A DNA stretch of 64,000 bases from Hyphomicrobiales bacterium. Lineage in GTDB: Bacteria; Pseudomonadota; Alphaproteobacteria; Rhizobiales; Rhizobiaceae. Positions 17,527 to 25,690 of the stretch are shown in pieces. Under the pieces are notes generated by a model. It did no database searches, was not told the DNA's origin, and worked only from the letters and a program-made list of their open reading frames with translations. The position numbers were made by a program, and so were the translations under genes. The number at the start of each line of letters is the position of its first letter. Within the stretch, counting starts at the first letter, position 1. The stretch is from positions 1 to 64,000 of the forward strand of contig UBXG01000010.1 of the NCBI GenBank assembly GCA_900469475.1. Reading direction: 5' to 3'.

Positions 17527-20484
17527 ATGCGTCTTTCCCGAACGACACTTTCCAATGCCTCGCAAGGCGTCCAGCCGGAGGGCGATCTCGACCCGGAGCA
17601 GGCGGCCGAAGAGGCGCGCCGCGCCGAGCAGATCGCGGCTCGCCGCGCGTTTCTGGAAGAGAAGATCCGCAACGCCCGCGAAGCCAAGCGCAAGGCTGAA
17701 GAGCAGCGTCACGCCGAGGAAAAGCGCCTTGCCGAAGAGGTGAGGAAGCGCACCGCCGCGGCCCCGCCGCCTGTTGTGGAGGCGCTTCAGGCTGCCGCCG
17801 TTACGAGCGAACAGGAAATGCCGATTCTACCGCAGGGAATCTCCGCGGAAGATCTCGCATCGCCCGGCTGGCAGAATGCCTTCCTGATGGGGCCGAACGT
17901 GCGCTTCACCCGCACCCGTGAAAATGAAATTATCAGCCGCCGTCCGCCTGTCGAGCCGAAGGCTGAGATCCGGCCGCAGGCTTCCGCGCACGCCGCGATG
18001 CGGGTCATGGAGCCGCCCGCCGTCGAGGCTCCGATCGCCGCCGTCATTCAGCAGCCGATGCAATCATCAGAGTTCCATCTGCCAGCGCTCGAAGACATGC
18101 CGCTGGTGGTGGAAGGCTATATTCCGACAGTAATTCAGAATTCCCCGGCAACCGAGCCGGACGCATTGGAGATGACCGTTATCGCTACCGCATTCTCGAA
18201 AGCTCCTGCGATCGCGCTGGATGCTTCCCCTGTTCAGTCAAGTGTTCCCGAGTCCCTAGCCGCGCCTGTGGTCGAGTCGCGTCTTGCCCATCTTTCCGAT
18301 TTCGCTTTCTGGGATGCGATGCCGTTCGATGGCGAATTCGTCTCTGCCCTCAAGGGCGAGCCGAAGCAGCCGGCGGTACCCAAGCCGGAAGTCGACGCCG
18401 AATCGATCATCGCCAAGTTCCGCGTCGTCGAGTGCCGCCGCCCGGCTGCCGCCGTCGAGCCGCAGCCCATTGTGGTGCCGTCTCCAGCAATCGAGATCGT
18501 AGCTCACGTCGAAACCGTTTCCAGACTGCCAGTGGTAGATATCAGCACGCCGGCCATGGACGAGCTTGCCGCGCTTGAGGCTGCCGTTCTGGCCCCCGTC
18601 GTCGAGGCGGCCCCCGTCATCGTCGAAGCACCTGCTGCCGAGCCGCAGACTGTGGTGGCGCCAGCCGAAACGTTCGTGCCGCCCGCTTTCGTAACCGCCG
18701 TCTATGGTGCCGACGCCGAAACCCGGCCCGCACCTGTCATGGTCGTGGCGCCGATGCCGACGAAGGCCACCGCGCCGGCTGCTGCCCAACCGGTCGCCAA
18801 GGCTGCGCCGACGATCCCCGCGGTCGAAGCCGCGGCGCAGCGCCTGATCGACGCACCGCCATCGCGGATCTCGCCGCGCCGGCCTGCATCGCTGACGCCG
18901 CCCGAATGGCGGCCGATCGCCCGCTCCGCTGACGGCGAATACGAGCTGCCGCCGCGCGAACTGCTGCAGGAGCCCGCCATCCGCTCCGGCGTCATCATGA
19001 CGCAGGAAACGCTGGAGCAGAATGCCGGCCTTCTGGAAAGCGTGCTGGAGGACTTCGGCGTCAAGGGCGAGATCATCCATGTCCGTCCCGGCCCGGTTGT
19101 CACGCTCTATGAGTTCGAGCCGGCGCCAGGCGTCAAATCCTCGCGCGTCATCAACCTCGCCGACGATATCGCCCGTTCGATGTCGGCCCTCTCGGCCCGT
19201 GTCGCTGTGGTCCCCGGCCGCAACGTCATCGGCATCGAACTGCCGAACGTCAACCGCGAGACCGTCTATTTCCGCGAGATGATCGATTCGCCCGATTTCG
19301 AGAAGAGTGGCTATAAGCTGGCGCTCGGTCTCGGCAAGACGATCGGCGGCGAACCCGTTATCGCCGAGCTCGCCAAGATGCCGCATCTGCTCGTCGCTGG
19401 TACGACCGGTTCGGGCAAGTCGGTCGCGATCAACACCATGATCCTGTCGTTGCTCTATCGCATGACCCCAGAACAGTGCCGCCTGATCATGGTCGATCCC
19501 AAGATGCTGGAACTCTCTGTCTATGACGGTATCCCGCACCTGCTGACCCCTGTCGTCACCGATCCGAAGAAGGCCGTTATGGCGCTGAAATGGGCGGTGC
19601 GCGAAATGGAGGATCGCTACAAGAAGATGTCGCGCCTCGGCGTTCGCAACATCGACGGCTATAACAGCCGCGTTGCCTCCGCCAAGGAAAAGGGCGAGAC
19701 GATCCATGTCATGGTCCAGACCGGCTTCGACAAGGGCACGGGTGCCCCGATCGAAGAGCAACAGGAAATGGATCTGACGCCGATGCCCTATATCGTCGTC
19801 ATCGTCGACGAGATGGCCGATCTGATGATGGTCGCCGGCAAGGAGATCGAAGGTGCGATCCAGCGTCTGGCGCAGATGGCGCGTGCCGCTGGTATCCACC
19901 TGATCATGGCGACGCAGCGTCCGTCCGTCGATGTCATCACCGGGACGATCAAGGCAAACTTCCCGACGCGCATTTCCTTCCAGGTGACTTCGAAGATCGA
20001 CAGCCGCACCATCCTCGGTGAACAGGGTGCCGAACAGCTCCTCGGCCAGGGCGACATGCTGCACATGGCCGGCGGCGGCCGCATCTCCCGCGTCCATGGC
20101 CCCTTCGTGTCCGACGAGGAAGTCGAAAAGGTCGTGGCGCACCTGAAGCTGCAGGGCCGTCCGGAATATCTCGACACGGTCACCGCCGACGAGGACGAAG
20201 AAGACGAGGAAGAGGATACGGCCGTTTTCGACAAGGGCGCGATTGCCTCGGAAGACGGCGACGATCTCTACGAACAGGCGATCAAGGTGGTCATGCGCGA
20301 CAAGAAGTGCTCGACCTCCTACATCCAGCGCCGCCTCGGCATCGGCTACAACCGCGCTGCCTCGCTCGTCGAGCGCATGGAAAAAGACGGCTTGGTCGGC
20401 CCCGCCAACCATGTCGGCAAACGTGAGATCATCTCCGGTAACCGCAATGGCGGTGGCAATTCGGGTCAGGACGATTTCGATTGA
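17527..20484 (+). CDS. ftsK: FtsK/SpoIIIE-type DNA translocase lacking membrane segments
   Basis: A RecA-fold DNA motor of 985 residues. Residues 1-90 are a charged, Arg/Glu/Ala-rich helix. Residues 90-450 form an Ala/Pro/Val-rich linker. The alpha domain and motor follow, with Walker [14 protein letters not shown] (about 623-635), Walker [15 protein letters not shown] (about 755) and [15 protein letters not shown]-terminal gamma winged helix lies at about 912-970 ([25 protein letters not shown]) and should read KOPS-type sequences, recruit XerCD and orient pumping. The four N-terminal transmembrane helices of classical FtsK are absent, so this is the soluble second FtsK paralogue known in rhizobia rather than a divisome membrane anchor. 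The start is ATG 17527; about 220 bp separate it from the DUF1217 gene. Confidence 0.93.
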   Translation: MRLSRTTLSNASQGVQPEGDLDPEQAAEEARRAEQIAARRAFLEEKIRNAREAKRKAEEQRHAEEKRLAEEVRKRTAAAPPPVVEALQAAAVTSEQEMPILPQGISAEDLASPGWQNAFLMGPNVRFTRTRENEIISRRPPVEPKAEIRPQASAHAAMRVMEPPAVEAPIAAVIQQPMQSSEFHLPALEDMPLVVEGYIPTVIQNSPATEPDALEMTVIATAFSKAPAIALDASPVQSSVPESLAAPVVESRLAHLSDFAFWDAMPFDGEFVSALKGEPKQPAVPKPEVDAESIIAKFRVVECRRPAAAVEPQPIVVPSPAIEIVAHVETVSRLPVVDISTPAMDELAALEAAVLAPVVEAAPVIVEAPAAEPQTVVAPAETFVPPAFVTAVYGADAETRPAPVMVVAPMPTKATAPAAAQPVAKAAPTIPAVEAAAQRLIDAPPSRISPRRPASLTPPEWRPIARSADGEYELPPRELLQEPAIRSGVIMTQETLEQNAGLLESVLEDFGVKGEIIHVRPGPVVTLYEFEPAPGVKSSRVINLADDIARSMSALSARVAVVPGRNVIGIELPNVNRETVYFREMIDSPDFEKSGYKLALGLGKTIGGEPVIAELAKMPHLLVAGTTGSGKSVAINTMILSLLYRMTPEQCRLIMVDPKMLELSVYDGIPHLLTPVVTDPKKAVMALKWAVREMEDRYKKMSRLGVRNIDGYNSRVASAKEKGETIHVMVQTGFDKGTGAPIEEQQEMDLTPMPYIVVIVDEMADLMMVAGKEIEGAIQRLAQMARAAGIHLIMATQRPSVDVITGTIKANFPTRISFQVTSKIDSRTILGEQGAEQLLGQGDMLHMAGGGRISRVHGPFVSDEEVEKVVAHLKLQGRPEYLDTVTADEDEEDEEEDTAVFDKGAIASEDGDDLYEQAIKVVMRDKKCSTSYIQRRLGIGYNRAASLVERMEKDGLVGPANHVGKREIISGNRNGGGNSGQDDFD

Positions 20485-20527
20485 TCGGGCACGCCGCAAA
20501 GCCGGCGCGACATGGGAACCAGGGTAT

Positions 20528-20562
20528 GAGGCGGCTTTCCAACGGAGGCCGCCTCTTTTTTA
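20528..20562 (+). terminator. rho-independent terminator of ftsK
   Basis: The stem gaggcggc/gccgcctc around a 12-13 base loop is followed by tttttt. It ends one base before the MOSC stop codon, between convergent genes. Confidence 0.88.
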
Positions 20563-21129
20563 TCAAATACGCTCAAGCTTGACATGCGGCATCGGCGGCA
20601 ATTCGACGCGAATGGCGTCATCTCGTTGTACGCGGCCGTCCTGCACGACAATGCTCATGATCCCCGCCTTGCGGACCAGACCGCCATCGGCATCCTTGTC
20701 GAGCACCGCGTGCAGCAGTCCCTTCTGAAAATTGTCGATCTGCTTGCAGGGATTGCGCAAGCCCGTCACCTCGACGATCGCTTCCGCGCCGATATGCAGG
20801 CGTGTCCCTTGGGGCAGGAAAAGAAGGTCGATCCCTCGGGTCGCGATATTCTCACCCATGTCGCCCGGAGCGACCGAAAATCCCTTTTCGGCAAGCTCGT
20901 CGAAGAGCTCTTCATGGATGATGTGCACCTGACGCAGATTGGGCTGGGTCGGGTCGACCGCGACGCGCGAGCGATGTTTCACCGTCACTCCCATATGTGC
21001 GTCGCCTTCCACCCCAAGCCCAGTCAGTAGTTGAATATGATCCTTGGTCTGCTTGCTGAACCCGTGCACGCCGCTGCTGCTGACCGTTGTCACATATATG
21101 CGCTTGTCGCCCATGCCGAACCCTTCCAT
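20563..21129 (-). CDS. MOSC domain-containing protein
   Basis: A stand-alone MOSC domain of 188 residues. MOSC domains bind the sulfurated molybdenum cofactor or a sulfur carrier through a conserved cysteine, present here in VTGLRNPCKQIDNFQKG (about residues 121-137). Other family marks are GLGVEGDAHMG (about 38-48) and PGDMGENIATRGIDL (about 88-102). Relatives include YiiM-type proteins that reduce N-hydroxylated bases. The start could be ATG 21129 or ATG 21114. It is divergent from a GntR/UTRA regulator, with a perfect palindrome 20 bases upstream of its start, so it is probably repressed by that regulator. Confidence 0.88.
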   Translation of the reverse strand: MEGFGMGDKRIYVTTVSSSGVHGFSKQTKDHIQLLTGLGVEGDAHMGVTVKHRSRVAVDPTQPNLRQVHIIHEELFDELAEKGFSVAPGDMGENIATRGIDLLFLPQGTRLHIGAEAIVEVTGLRNPCKQIDNFQKGLLHAVLDKDADGGLVRKAGIMSIVVQDGRVQRDDAIRVELPPMPHVKLERI

Positions 21130-21148
21130 AAACGATCTGGATCTTTAT

Positions 21149-21168
21149 AAATTGGTATATACCAATTT
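21149..21168. promoter_or_regulatory. HutC/PhnF-type GntR operator, perfect 20-bp palindrome
   Basis: The sequence aaattggtatataccaattt is its own reverse complement. Its core GTATATAC fits the published HutC-subfamily GntR consensus GTMTAKAC. It lies between the divergent MOSC and GntR/UTRA genes (20 and 15 bases from their starts), where binding would block both. Auto-repression by the adjacent regulator is inferred. Confidence 0.75.
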
Positions 21169-21183
21169 CAAGGCGACAGATTT

Positions 21184-21921
21184 ATGATGGAAGAGAAAAA
21201 TCGAAAGGCCGAAGGTGTAAAAACTGCTGGAGGCTGGGCGACTGTCGCCGCGGAGCTGCGAAACGCCATCGATGCGGGCAGACATGCGCCTGGCAGCCGC
21301 CTGCCGAGCGAGCGGGCCTTGTCCGAACAATTCGGCGTTTCCAGGGTGACGATGCGGCGCGCGATTGCGCAGCTTGAAGGGGAGGGCTTGCTACGGATTG
21401 CGCGCGGAAGCGGCGCCTATGTCCGCGCCGACATGCCCGTTCGCTTCAAACTCGGCAATAAGGTGCGGTTCAGCAAGAATTTGACCGCAACGGACGCAAA
21501 CCTCACGCGCAAGGTTTTCTCGGCGAAGGAGGTTCCGGCAACCGCCGATATCGCCGCGAGGCTGAATTTGCAGCCGGGTGAGACGGTGCTTGAAATGTGC
21601 GTGGTCGCCTATGCTGATGCGCTTCCCGTCTCGGTCGTCATGCGCAGCTGCTCGGCTGAGCGTTTTCCGGGCCTGACGGAGAAATTCGCCACAACGAGCT
21701 CATTCACAGCGGCATTGAAGGGGTATGGCGTGGCCGACTATTGGCGCCGCTCCACTGACATCACGGCGCGCATGCCCACAGAGACCGAAGCGCGCTTGTT
21801 GCAGCAATCGCGGCTGACGCCGGTGCTTGCCTATGCTGGCGAGGACATCGATGCCGATGGTACGGTCATTTCCTGCCAGATCGGCTGCTTCGCTTCCGAG
21901 CGGGTCGTCGTCACGGTCTAA
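21184..21921 (+). CDS. GntR family regulator with UTRA domain (HutC/PhnF type)
   Basis: A 245-residue transcription factor. The N-terminal winged helix (about 15-82) contains PGSRLPSERALSEQFGVSRVTMRRAI and a wing GLLRIARGSGAYV. The C-terminal UTRA ligand-binding domain (about 100-240) includes LQPGETVLEMCVVAYADALPVSV and ends DADGTVISCQIGCFASERVVV. This matches the HutC/PhnF subfamily, whose members bind small metabolites such as urocanate, amino sugars or phosphonates. The effector is not predictable, and no phosphonate or histidine pathway genes are nearby. ATG 21184 is followed by a second ATG at 21187. The adjacent palindrome is its probable operator. Confidence 0.92.
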   Translation: MMEEKNRKAEGVKTAGGWATVAAELRNAIDAGRHAPGSRLPSERALSEQFGVSRVTMRRAIAQLEGEGLLRIARGSGAYVRADMPVRFKLGNKVRFSKNLTATDANLTRKVFSAKEVPATADIAARLNLQPGETVLEMCVVAYADALPVSVVMRSCSAERFPGLTEKFATTSSFTAALKGYGVADYWRRSTDITARMPTETEARLLQQSRLTPVLAYAGEDIDADGTVISCQIGCFASERVVVTV

Positions 21922-21924
21922 ACC

Positions 21925-23355
21925 TCAGACCTTGAGGACCTTCCCCGGATTCATGATGCCTGCCGGGTCGAAGGCCGTCTTGATCCGGCGCATCAGGTCG
22001 ATCTCGATCTCCGAGCGGATGGAAGCCAGTTCATCGCGCTTCAGCTGGCCGATGCCGTGCTCGGCCGAGATCGAGCCGCCATGCTGCAACACAAGCCCAT
22101 GCACGATCTTGTTGATCTCGCGCCAGCGGCCGATGAACTCGGCCTTGTCGGCGCCGACGGGCTGCGAGATGTTGTAGTGGATATTGCCGTCGCCCATGTG
22201 GCCGAAGGCGCAGACGCGGGCGCCAGGCATAGCGGCGACAACGGCCTTTTCGGCTTCCGCCATGAATTGCGGGATCTGCGCCACTGGCACGGAAACGTCA
22301 TGCTTGATCGAGCCGCCTTCCGGCTTCTGCGCGTCCGACATGCTCTCGCGCATATGCCAGATGGCCTTCTGCTGCGTCTCTGAGCTGGCGATGGTGGCGT
22401 TCTGGATCAGGCCGGCCTCATAGCCCTGTTCGAGCAGCGCCGTCATCATCCGCTCGGCCGTCTCAACCGAATCGGAGGTGGAGATGTCGATCAGCACATA
22501 CCAGGGATGCACCGTCTCCAGCGGATCGCGCACGCCCGGAATATGCCGCGTGGTGAATTCGACGCCGATGCGCGGCATCAGCTCGAAACCGGTCAGCGCC
22601 GTGCCGCAGAGGCTGGAGGCATTCTTGAATAGCGTCAGCGCGTCATCGACCGATTGTAGGCCGGCAAAGGCGACCTGATGGCCAAGCGGCTGCGGAAAGA
22701 GTTTCAGCACCGCGCCGGTGATGACGCCGAGCGTACCTTCCGCGCCGATGAAGAGATCGCGCAGGTCGTAGCCGGTATTGTCCTTCTTCAGGCGGCGCAA
22801 TCCGTTCCAGATCTCGCCCGTGGGCAGCACGACTTCAAGGCCGAGGCAGAGCTGGCGCATGTTGCCATAGGCAAGAACGGCCGTGCCGCCGGCATTGGTG
22901 GAAAGATTGCCGGCGATGCGGCAAGAGCCTTCCGAGCCGAGCGAGAGCGGAAACATGCGGCCATGCTCGGCTGCCGCCTTGTGAACATCGGCCAGGATGC
23001 AGCCGCCATCGACGATCATCGTATTGCCGACAGGATCGATATCGCGGATGCGGTTCATGCGTTCCAGCGAGAGGATGATGTCTGAGCCGCCCTCGCGCGG
23101 CGTCTGTCCGCCGACAAGACCGGTATTGCCGGTCTGGGGTACGATGGCCGTGCCGGTTTCGCTGGCAAGCTTGAGGATAGCCGAAACCTCTTCCACCGAG
23201 CCGGGCTTCAGCAGCATAGGCGAAGCGCCATGATAGAGCCCACGGTTTTCCACCAGATGCGGCGCAATTTCCGCCGGGTCTCGCACGGCATGTTTTTCGC
23301 CGACGATGGCGGCGAAGCGATCGAGGAGGTCGGAAGAGGAGGCGGAGCTGCTCAT
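21925..23355 (-). CDS. FAD-binding oxidoreductase, D-2-hydroxyacid dehydrogenase type
   Basis: A 476-residue flavoenzyme of the FAD-linked oxidase family with a PCMH-type FAD domain (about 40-220: VPQTGNTGLVGGQTP, SLGSEGSCRIAGNLSTNAGG) and the FAD-oxidase C-terminal domain (to the end: HMGDGNIHYNIS, SAEHGIGQLKRDEL). The family oxidises D-2-hydroxyglutarate, D-lactate or related 2-hydroxyacids and passes electrons to flavoprotein or quinone acceptors. The HMGDGN and EHGIG motifs supply metal and substrate ligands in D2HGDH-like members. The exact substrate cannot be fixed. It lies downstream of tsaC on the same strand with a 33-bp gap and ends 3 bp from the convergent GntR gene. Confidence 0.9.
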   Translation of the reverse strand: MSSSASSSDLLDRFAAIVGEKHAVRDPAEIAPHLVENRGLYHGASPMLLKPGSVEEVSAILKLASETGTAIVPQTGNTGLVGGQTPREGGSDIILSLERMNRIRDIDPVGNTMIVDGGCILADVHKAAAEHGRMFPLSLGSEGSCRIAGNLSTNAGGTAVLAYGNMRQLCLGLEVVLPTGEIWNGLRRLKKDNTGYDLRDLFIGAEGTLGVITGAVLKLFPQPLGHQVAFAGLQSVDDALTLFKNASSLCGTALTGFELMPRIGVEFTTRHIPGVRDPLETVHPWYVLIDISTSDSVETAERMMTALLEQGYEAGLIQNATIASSETQQKAIWHMRESMSDAQKPEGGSIKHDVSVPVAQIPQFMAEAEKAVVAAMPGARVCAFGHMGDGNIHYNISQPVGADKAEFIGRWREINKIVHGLVLQHGGSISAEHGIGQLKRDELASIRSEIEIDLMRRIKTAFDPAGIMNPGKVLKV

Positions 23356-23388
23356 GGCGTTTCCTTTGCCTGATGGTGTCGGGCCGAT

Positions 23389-24363
23389 TTAGTCTCTAGG
23401 TGCGGCCGCGCGGCGCAGCCGGTCGTTGATAGCCTCGCCGAGGCCCTCGTCGGGAATATGCGAAAAGGCAATTGTCGTTGCACCGGTGGCATCGGCGCGC
23501 TTCATGAAGTCGAAAAGGTTTGCGGCAGCTTCCGAAAGATCGCCGCTGACGCTCAGATCCAGCACGGCAACGGCGTTCTCGCTGCCGGGAATGTTTGGCG
23601 TGCCGAAGCGAATCAGCGCCTCGCTTGCGGAAACCTCCGTGGCGTCGAGCCGCACCGCCGCTCCCGGCGCATAATGCGAAGCAAGCATGCCTGGCGCCTC
23701 GATGGCAGCGGAGGCCTTCTTCTTGCGCTTCAGCGCCTTGCCGGCTACCCGTTCGATCTCGCTTGCCGCCAGCCCGCCGGGCCGCAGCAGGCGCATCTCG
23801 CCATCCTCGACCTTGACAATCGTCGACTCCACGCCGACGACCGATGATCCGGCGTCGAGAATAAGAGTAATCCGCTCCCCAAGGTCGTCGTCCACGTGAT
23901 CGGCGCTGGTGGCGCTGATCTTGCCCGAGGTATTGGCGCTCGGTGCTGCAAGCGGGCGGCCGAAGGCTCGGATCAGCTCGCCGGCAAAGCCCTGCGGCAC
24001 GCGGATGCCGACCGTGTCGAGGCCGGCGGTTGCCAGCGGATGAATGCCGCTATCGGGCTGGAGCGGCAGCACCAGCGTCAGCGGCCCGGGCCAGAAGGCT
24101 TCCGCGAGCTTGCGCGAGATGGGGTCGAAGATCGCATAGAGCTCGGCCATGGCGAGATCGCTCATATGGCAAATCAACGGATTGAAGCGCGGCCGGCCCT
24201 TCGTCTCGTAGATCCGGGTAATGGCGGCGGGATTAGTGGCATCGGCGGCAAGCCCGTAGACCGTCTCCGTCGGCAGCCCGATCGGCAGACCCTCGGCAAG
24301 GGTCGCCGTCGCCACTTCTATTGCCATTTGCGGATGTTCGAGAATGTCTATGTGTCGTGCCAT
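23389..24363 (-). CDS. tsaC: L-threonylcarbamoyladenylate synthase (Sua5 type)
   Basis: Makes threonylcarbamoyl-AMP from threonine, bicarbonate and ATP, the first step toward the tRNA modification t6A at position 37 of ANN-decoding tRNAs. The protein is 324 residues: an N-terminal YrdC domain (about 10-205) with GLPIGLPTETVYGLAADA, KGRPRFNPLICHM and VPSAN-type APSANTSGKIS, then a shorter C-terminal Sua5 domain beginning near PGMLASHYAP. The length and second domain make it the Sua5 form, not short TsaC. It probably heads a two-gene unit with the FAD oxidoreductase. Confidence 0.94.
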   Translation of the reverse strand: MARHIDILEHPQMAIEVATATLAEGLPIGLPTETVYGLAADATNPAAITRIYETKGRPRFNPLICHMSDLAMAELYAIFDPISRKLAEAFWPGPLTLVLPLQPDSGIHPLATAGLDTVGIRVPQGFAGELIRAFGRPLAAPSANTSGKISATSADHVDDDLGERITLILDAGSSVVGVESTIVKVEDGEMRLLRPGGLAASEIERVAGKALKRKKKASAAIEAPGMLASHYAPGAAVRLDATEVSASEALIRFGTPNIPGSENAVAVLDLSVSGDLSEAAANLFDFMKRADATGATTIAFSHIPDEGLGEAINDRLRRAAAPRD

Positions 24364-24422
24364 GGCCTGCCTGCTTGCAGTTCAGGCCGTTTCTTATGCT
24401 CTTCGAGTTTTCGGATCAATCG

Positions 24423-25040
24423 TCAAAGCTGGCGAATGATGTCGCGGAGCTGCTCGTTGCGGGCGCCGAGGAGAAGAACATTGCGGATGGCGATCTGCGG
24501 ATCGTGGGTGTGGAACAGCACGCCGTTGCCTCTGACGTCGCGGTTGATCGTCAGCTTCTTGTCTTCGGCTTCCTTGTCCGGATGGATCGCGACGGCGAAA
24601 TACATCCGCGAATATTTGAGGCTGATGTCTTCGAAGAAGTTCTCTTCCTGGCCGATCCGGGCGAAGAAGTTGGCGATATAGAAAGCCCAGTTCACGTCCT
24701 CATAATGCGCGAACTGCGTCCGCGCCGCGGTCACGTGGCAATAGCCGAGATGCGGCGTGTCCTTCAGCGTGTGATGAAAGATGAGTTTCGGGAAGCGGAT
24801 GGACCTATGGAAATTGTTAAGCCGGTCGTGGGTCTTCTCGCCGGCGTCCCTGAGCTTCAGCGCCGTGCGTTCGGCCACCTGTTCGTGGGTGAGGTATTCC
24901 CGCTCTTCCGCCAGCCAATGCGGCCTGTTGCGGTTGATACGGCCGGTGCGCAGGAATTCGGTGTACCCCGTCGTCGATACCGGCTGCGCCGGTTCGGGCT
25001 CGGCGGGCTTCCCAGCGTCGAAATATCTGAGTTTGGCCAT
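24423..25040 (-). CDS. DUF6656-like conserved protein
   Basis: A 205-residue soluble protein starting MAKLRYFDAGKPAEPEPAQP. It contains RTQFAHYEDVNWAFYIANFFARI and ISLKYSRMYFAVAIHPD, and its C-terminus NVLLLGARNEQLRDIIRQL is helical. It has no signal peptide, membrane segment or recognised catalytic motif. I believe it matches a rhizobial family annotated DUF6656, with moderate certainty. ATG 25040 is chosen because the in-frame extension to 25160 is low-complexity and unlike a protein start. Function unknown; it stands alone before the riboswitch region. Confidence 0.65.
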   Translation of the reverse strand: MAKLRYFDAGKPAEPEPAQPVSTTGYTEFLRTGRINRNRPHWLAEEREYLTHEQVAERTALKLRDAGEKTHDRLNNFHRSIRFPKLIFHHTLKDTPHLGYCHVTAARTQFAHYEDVNWAFYIANFFARIGQEENFFEDISLKYSRMYFAVAIHPDKEAEDKKLTINRDVRGNGVLFHTHDPQIAIRNVLLLGARNEQLRDIIRQL

Positions 25041-25402
25041 GCCGGATCTCGCTATAAAACTCTTTGGCGATATGATGAACCACGGAGCTTGAGCCGAGCT
25101 TGATCGTGCCGGATTGAAGGCGCCCCGATAGCGGCTCCGTTGGCGCTTTCTGCCGCCCAATTATTCCCCTGATTACCGGCCATTCGCTGACTTGTCGCAA
25201 TCAGGATAAAGCGTCATTGGCGGAATGGATATGCGATGCTTTGACCATCTCCGATGCAAGCGCCCAAGTAATTGAATTGCCTGTCAATATTCTCACGCTA
25301 TGCAACCGTCCTATCGTCCGGTTTCACCTGTCGTCAAATTCGAAGCCGATGTCGCATTGCAGCGCAGCGGCAGACGCGGCCGAGAGCTATGATGATATCA
25401 AT
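25041..25402. other. promoter region upstream of the cobalamin riboswitch
   Basis: About 360 bp between the DUF6656-like gene start and the riboswitch, expected to hold the divergent promoter and that of the riboswitch transcript. I do not see a confident -35/-10 pair, hairpin or gene here. An open frame crosses it and joins the Rieske gene in frame but has no protein-like features. Confidence 0.5.
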
Positions 25403-25582
25403 CTCAAGGTGCCGTCTGCTAGGGAGACGGAGAATTGGGAAGCCGGTCAAAATCCGGCGCTGCCCCCGCAACGGTGGTGGAGTGAGGCATGGCGGATAAA
25501 GCCACTGGGCCGATTGGTCTGGGAAGGTGCCATGGGGTCCTGGCAACAGGGCCGCTCCAGAGCCCGGAAACCAGCCTTGGGC
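25403..25582 (+). ncRNA. cobalamin (B12) riboswitch aptamer
   Basis: Conserved cobalamin-aptamer blocks occur in the right order. The 5' side of P1 is aaggtgcc near 25406. The core gggaagccggt...aatccggcgctgcccccgcaac (25437-25471) is the most conserved part, with the P4/P5 stem gccggt/atccggc. Then come gccactgg (25501-25508), ctgggaaggtgcc (25519-25531) and the B12-box end cccggaaaccagcctt (25563-25578), whose cctt pairs with aagg of P1. These match the RF00174 pattern. It lies in the leader of the Rieske oxygenase gene (start 25691), so expression is expected to fall when adenosylcobalamin is plentiful. Confidence 0.93.
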
Positions 25583-25596
25583 ACATATGGTTTACT

Positions 25597-25644
25597 GACC
25601 GCGGCGGGCGGTCGGGGGATTGCTTTCGGCCGTTCCCAACGGCC
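25597..25644 (+). promoter_or_regulatory. candidate expression platform of the B12 riboswitch
   Basis: Two short perfect hairpins follow the aptamer: gaccgc-ggcgg-gcggtc (25597-25613) and ggccgtt-ccc-aacggcc (25628-25644). Only a weak pyrimidine stretch follows, so a classical terminator is not obvious. Control could act on translation or through Rho. The likely ribosome binding site, aagga, is at 25679-25683, eight to nine bases before ATG 25691. Confidence 0.5.
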
Positions 25645-25690
25645 TTGCATGTCCTCTGCTCGTCTTCCGGTATTGCGCAAGGATAGGCAA

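Noticed and set aside
18256..20499. Minus-strand open frame of about 750 codons opposite ftsK
   Set aside because: Composition-driven shadow; ftsK motifs are on the plus strand.
25217..25690. In-frame N-terminal extension of the Rieske oxygenase
   Set aside because: It translates the cobalamin riboswitch; the family start MDIGSKVL with a ribosome binding site is at 25691.
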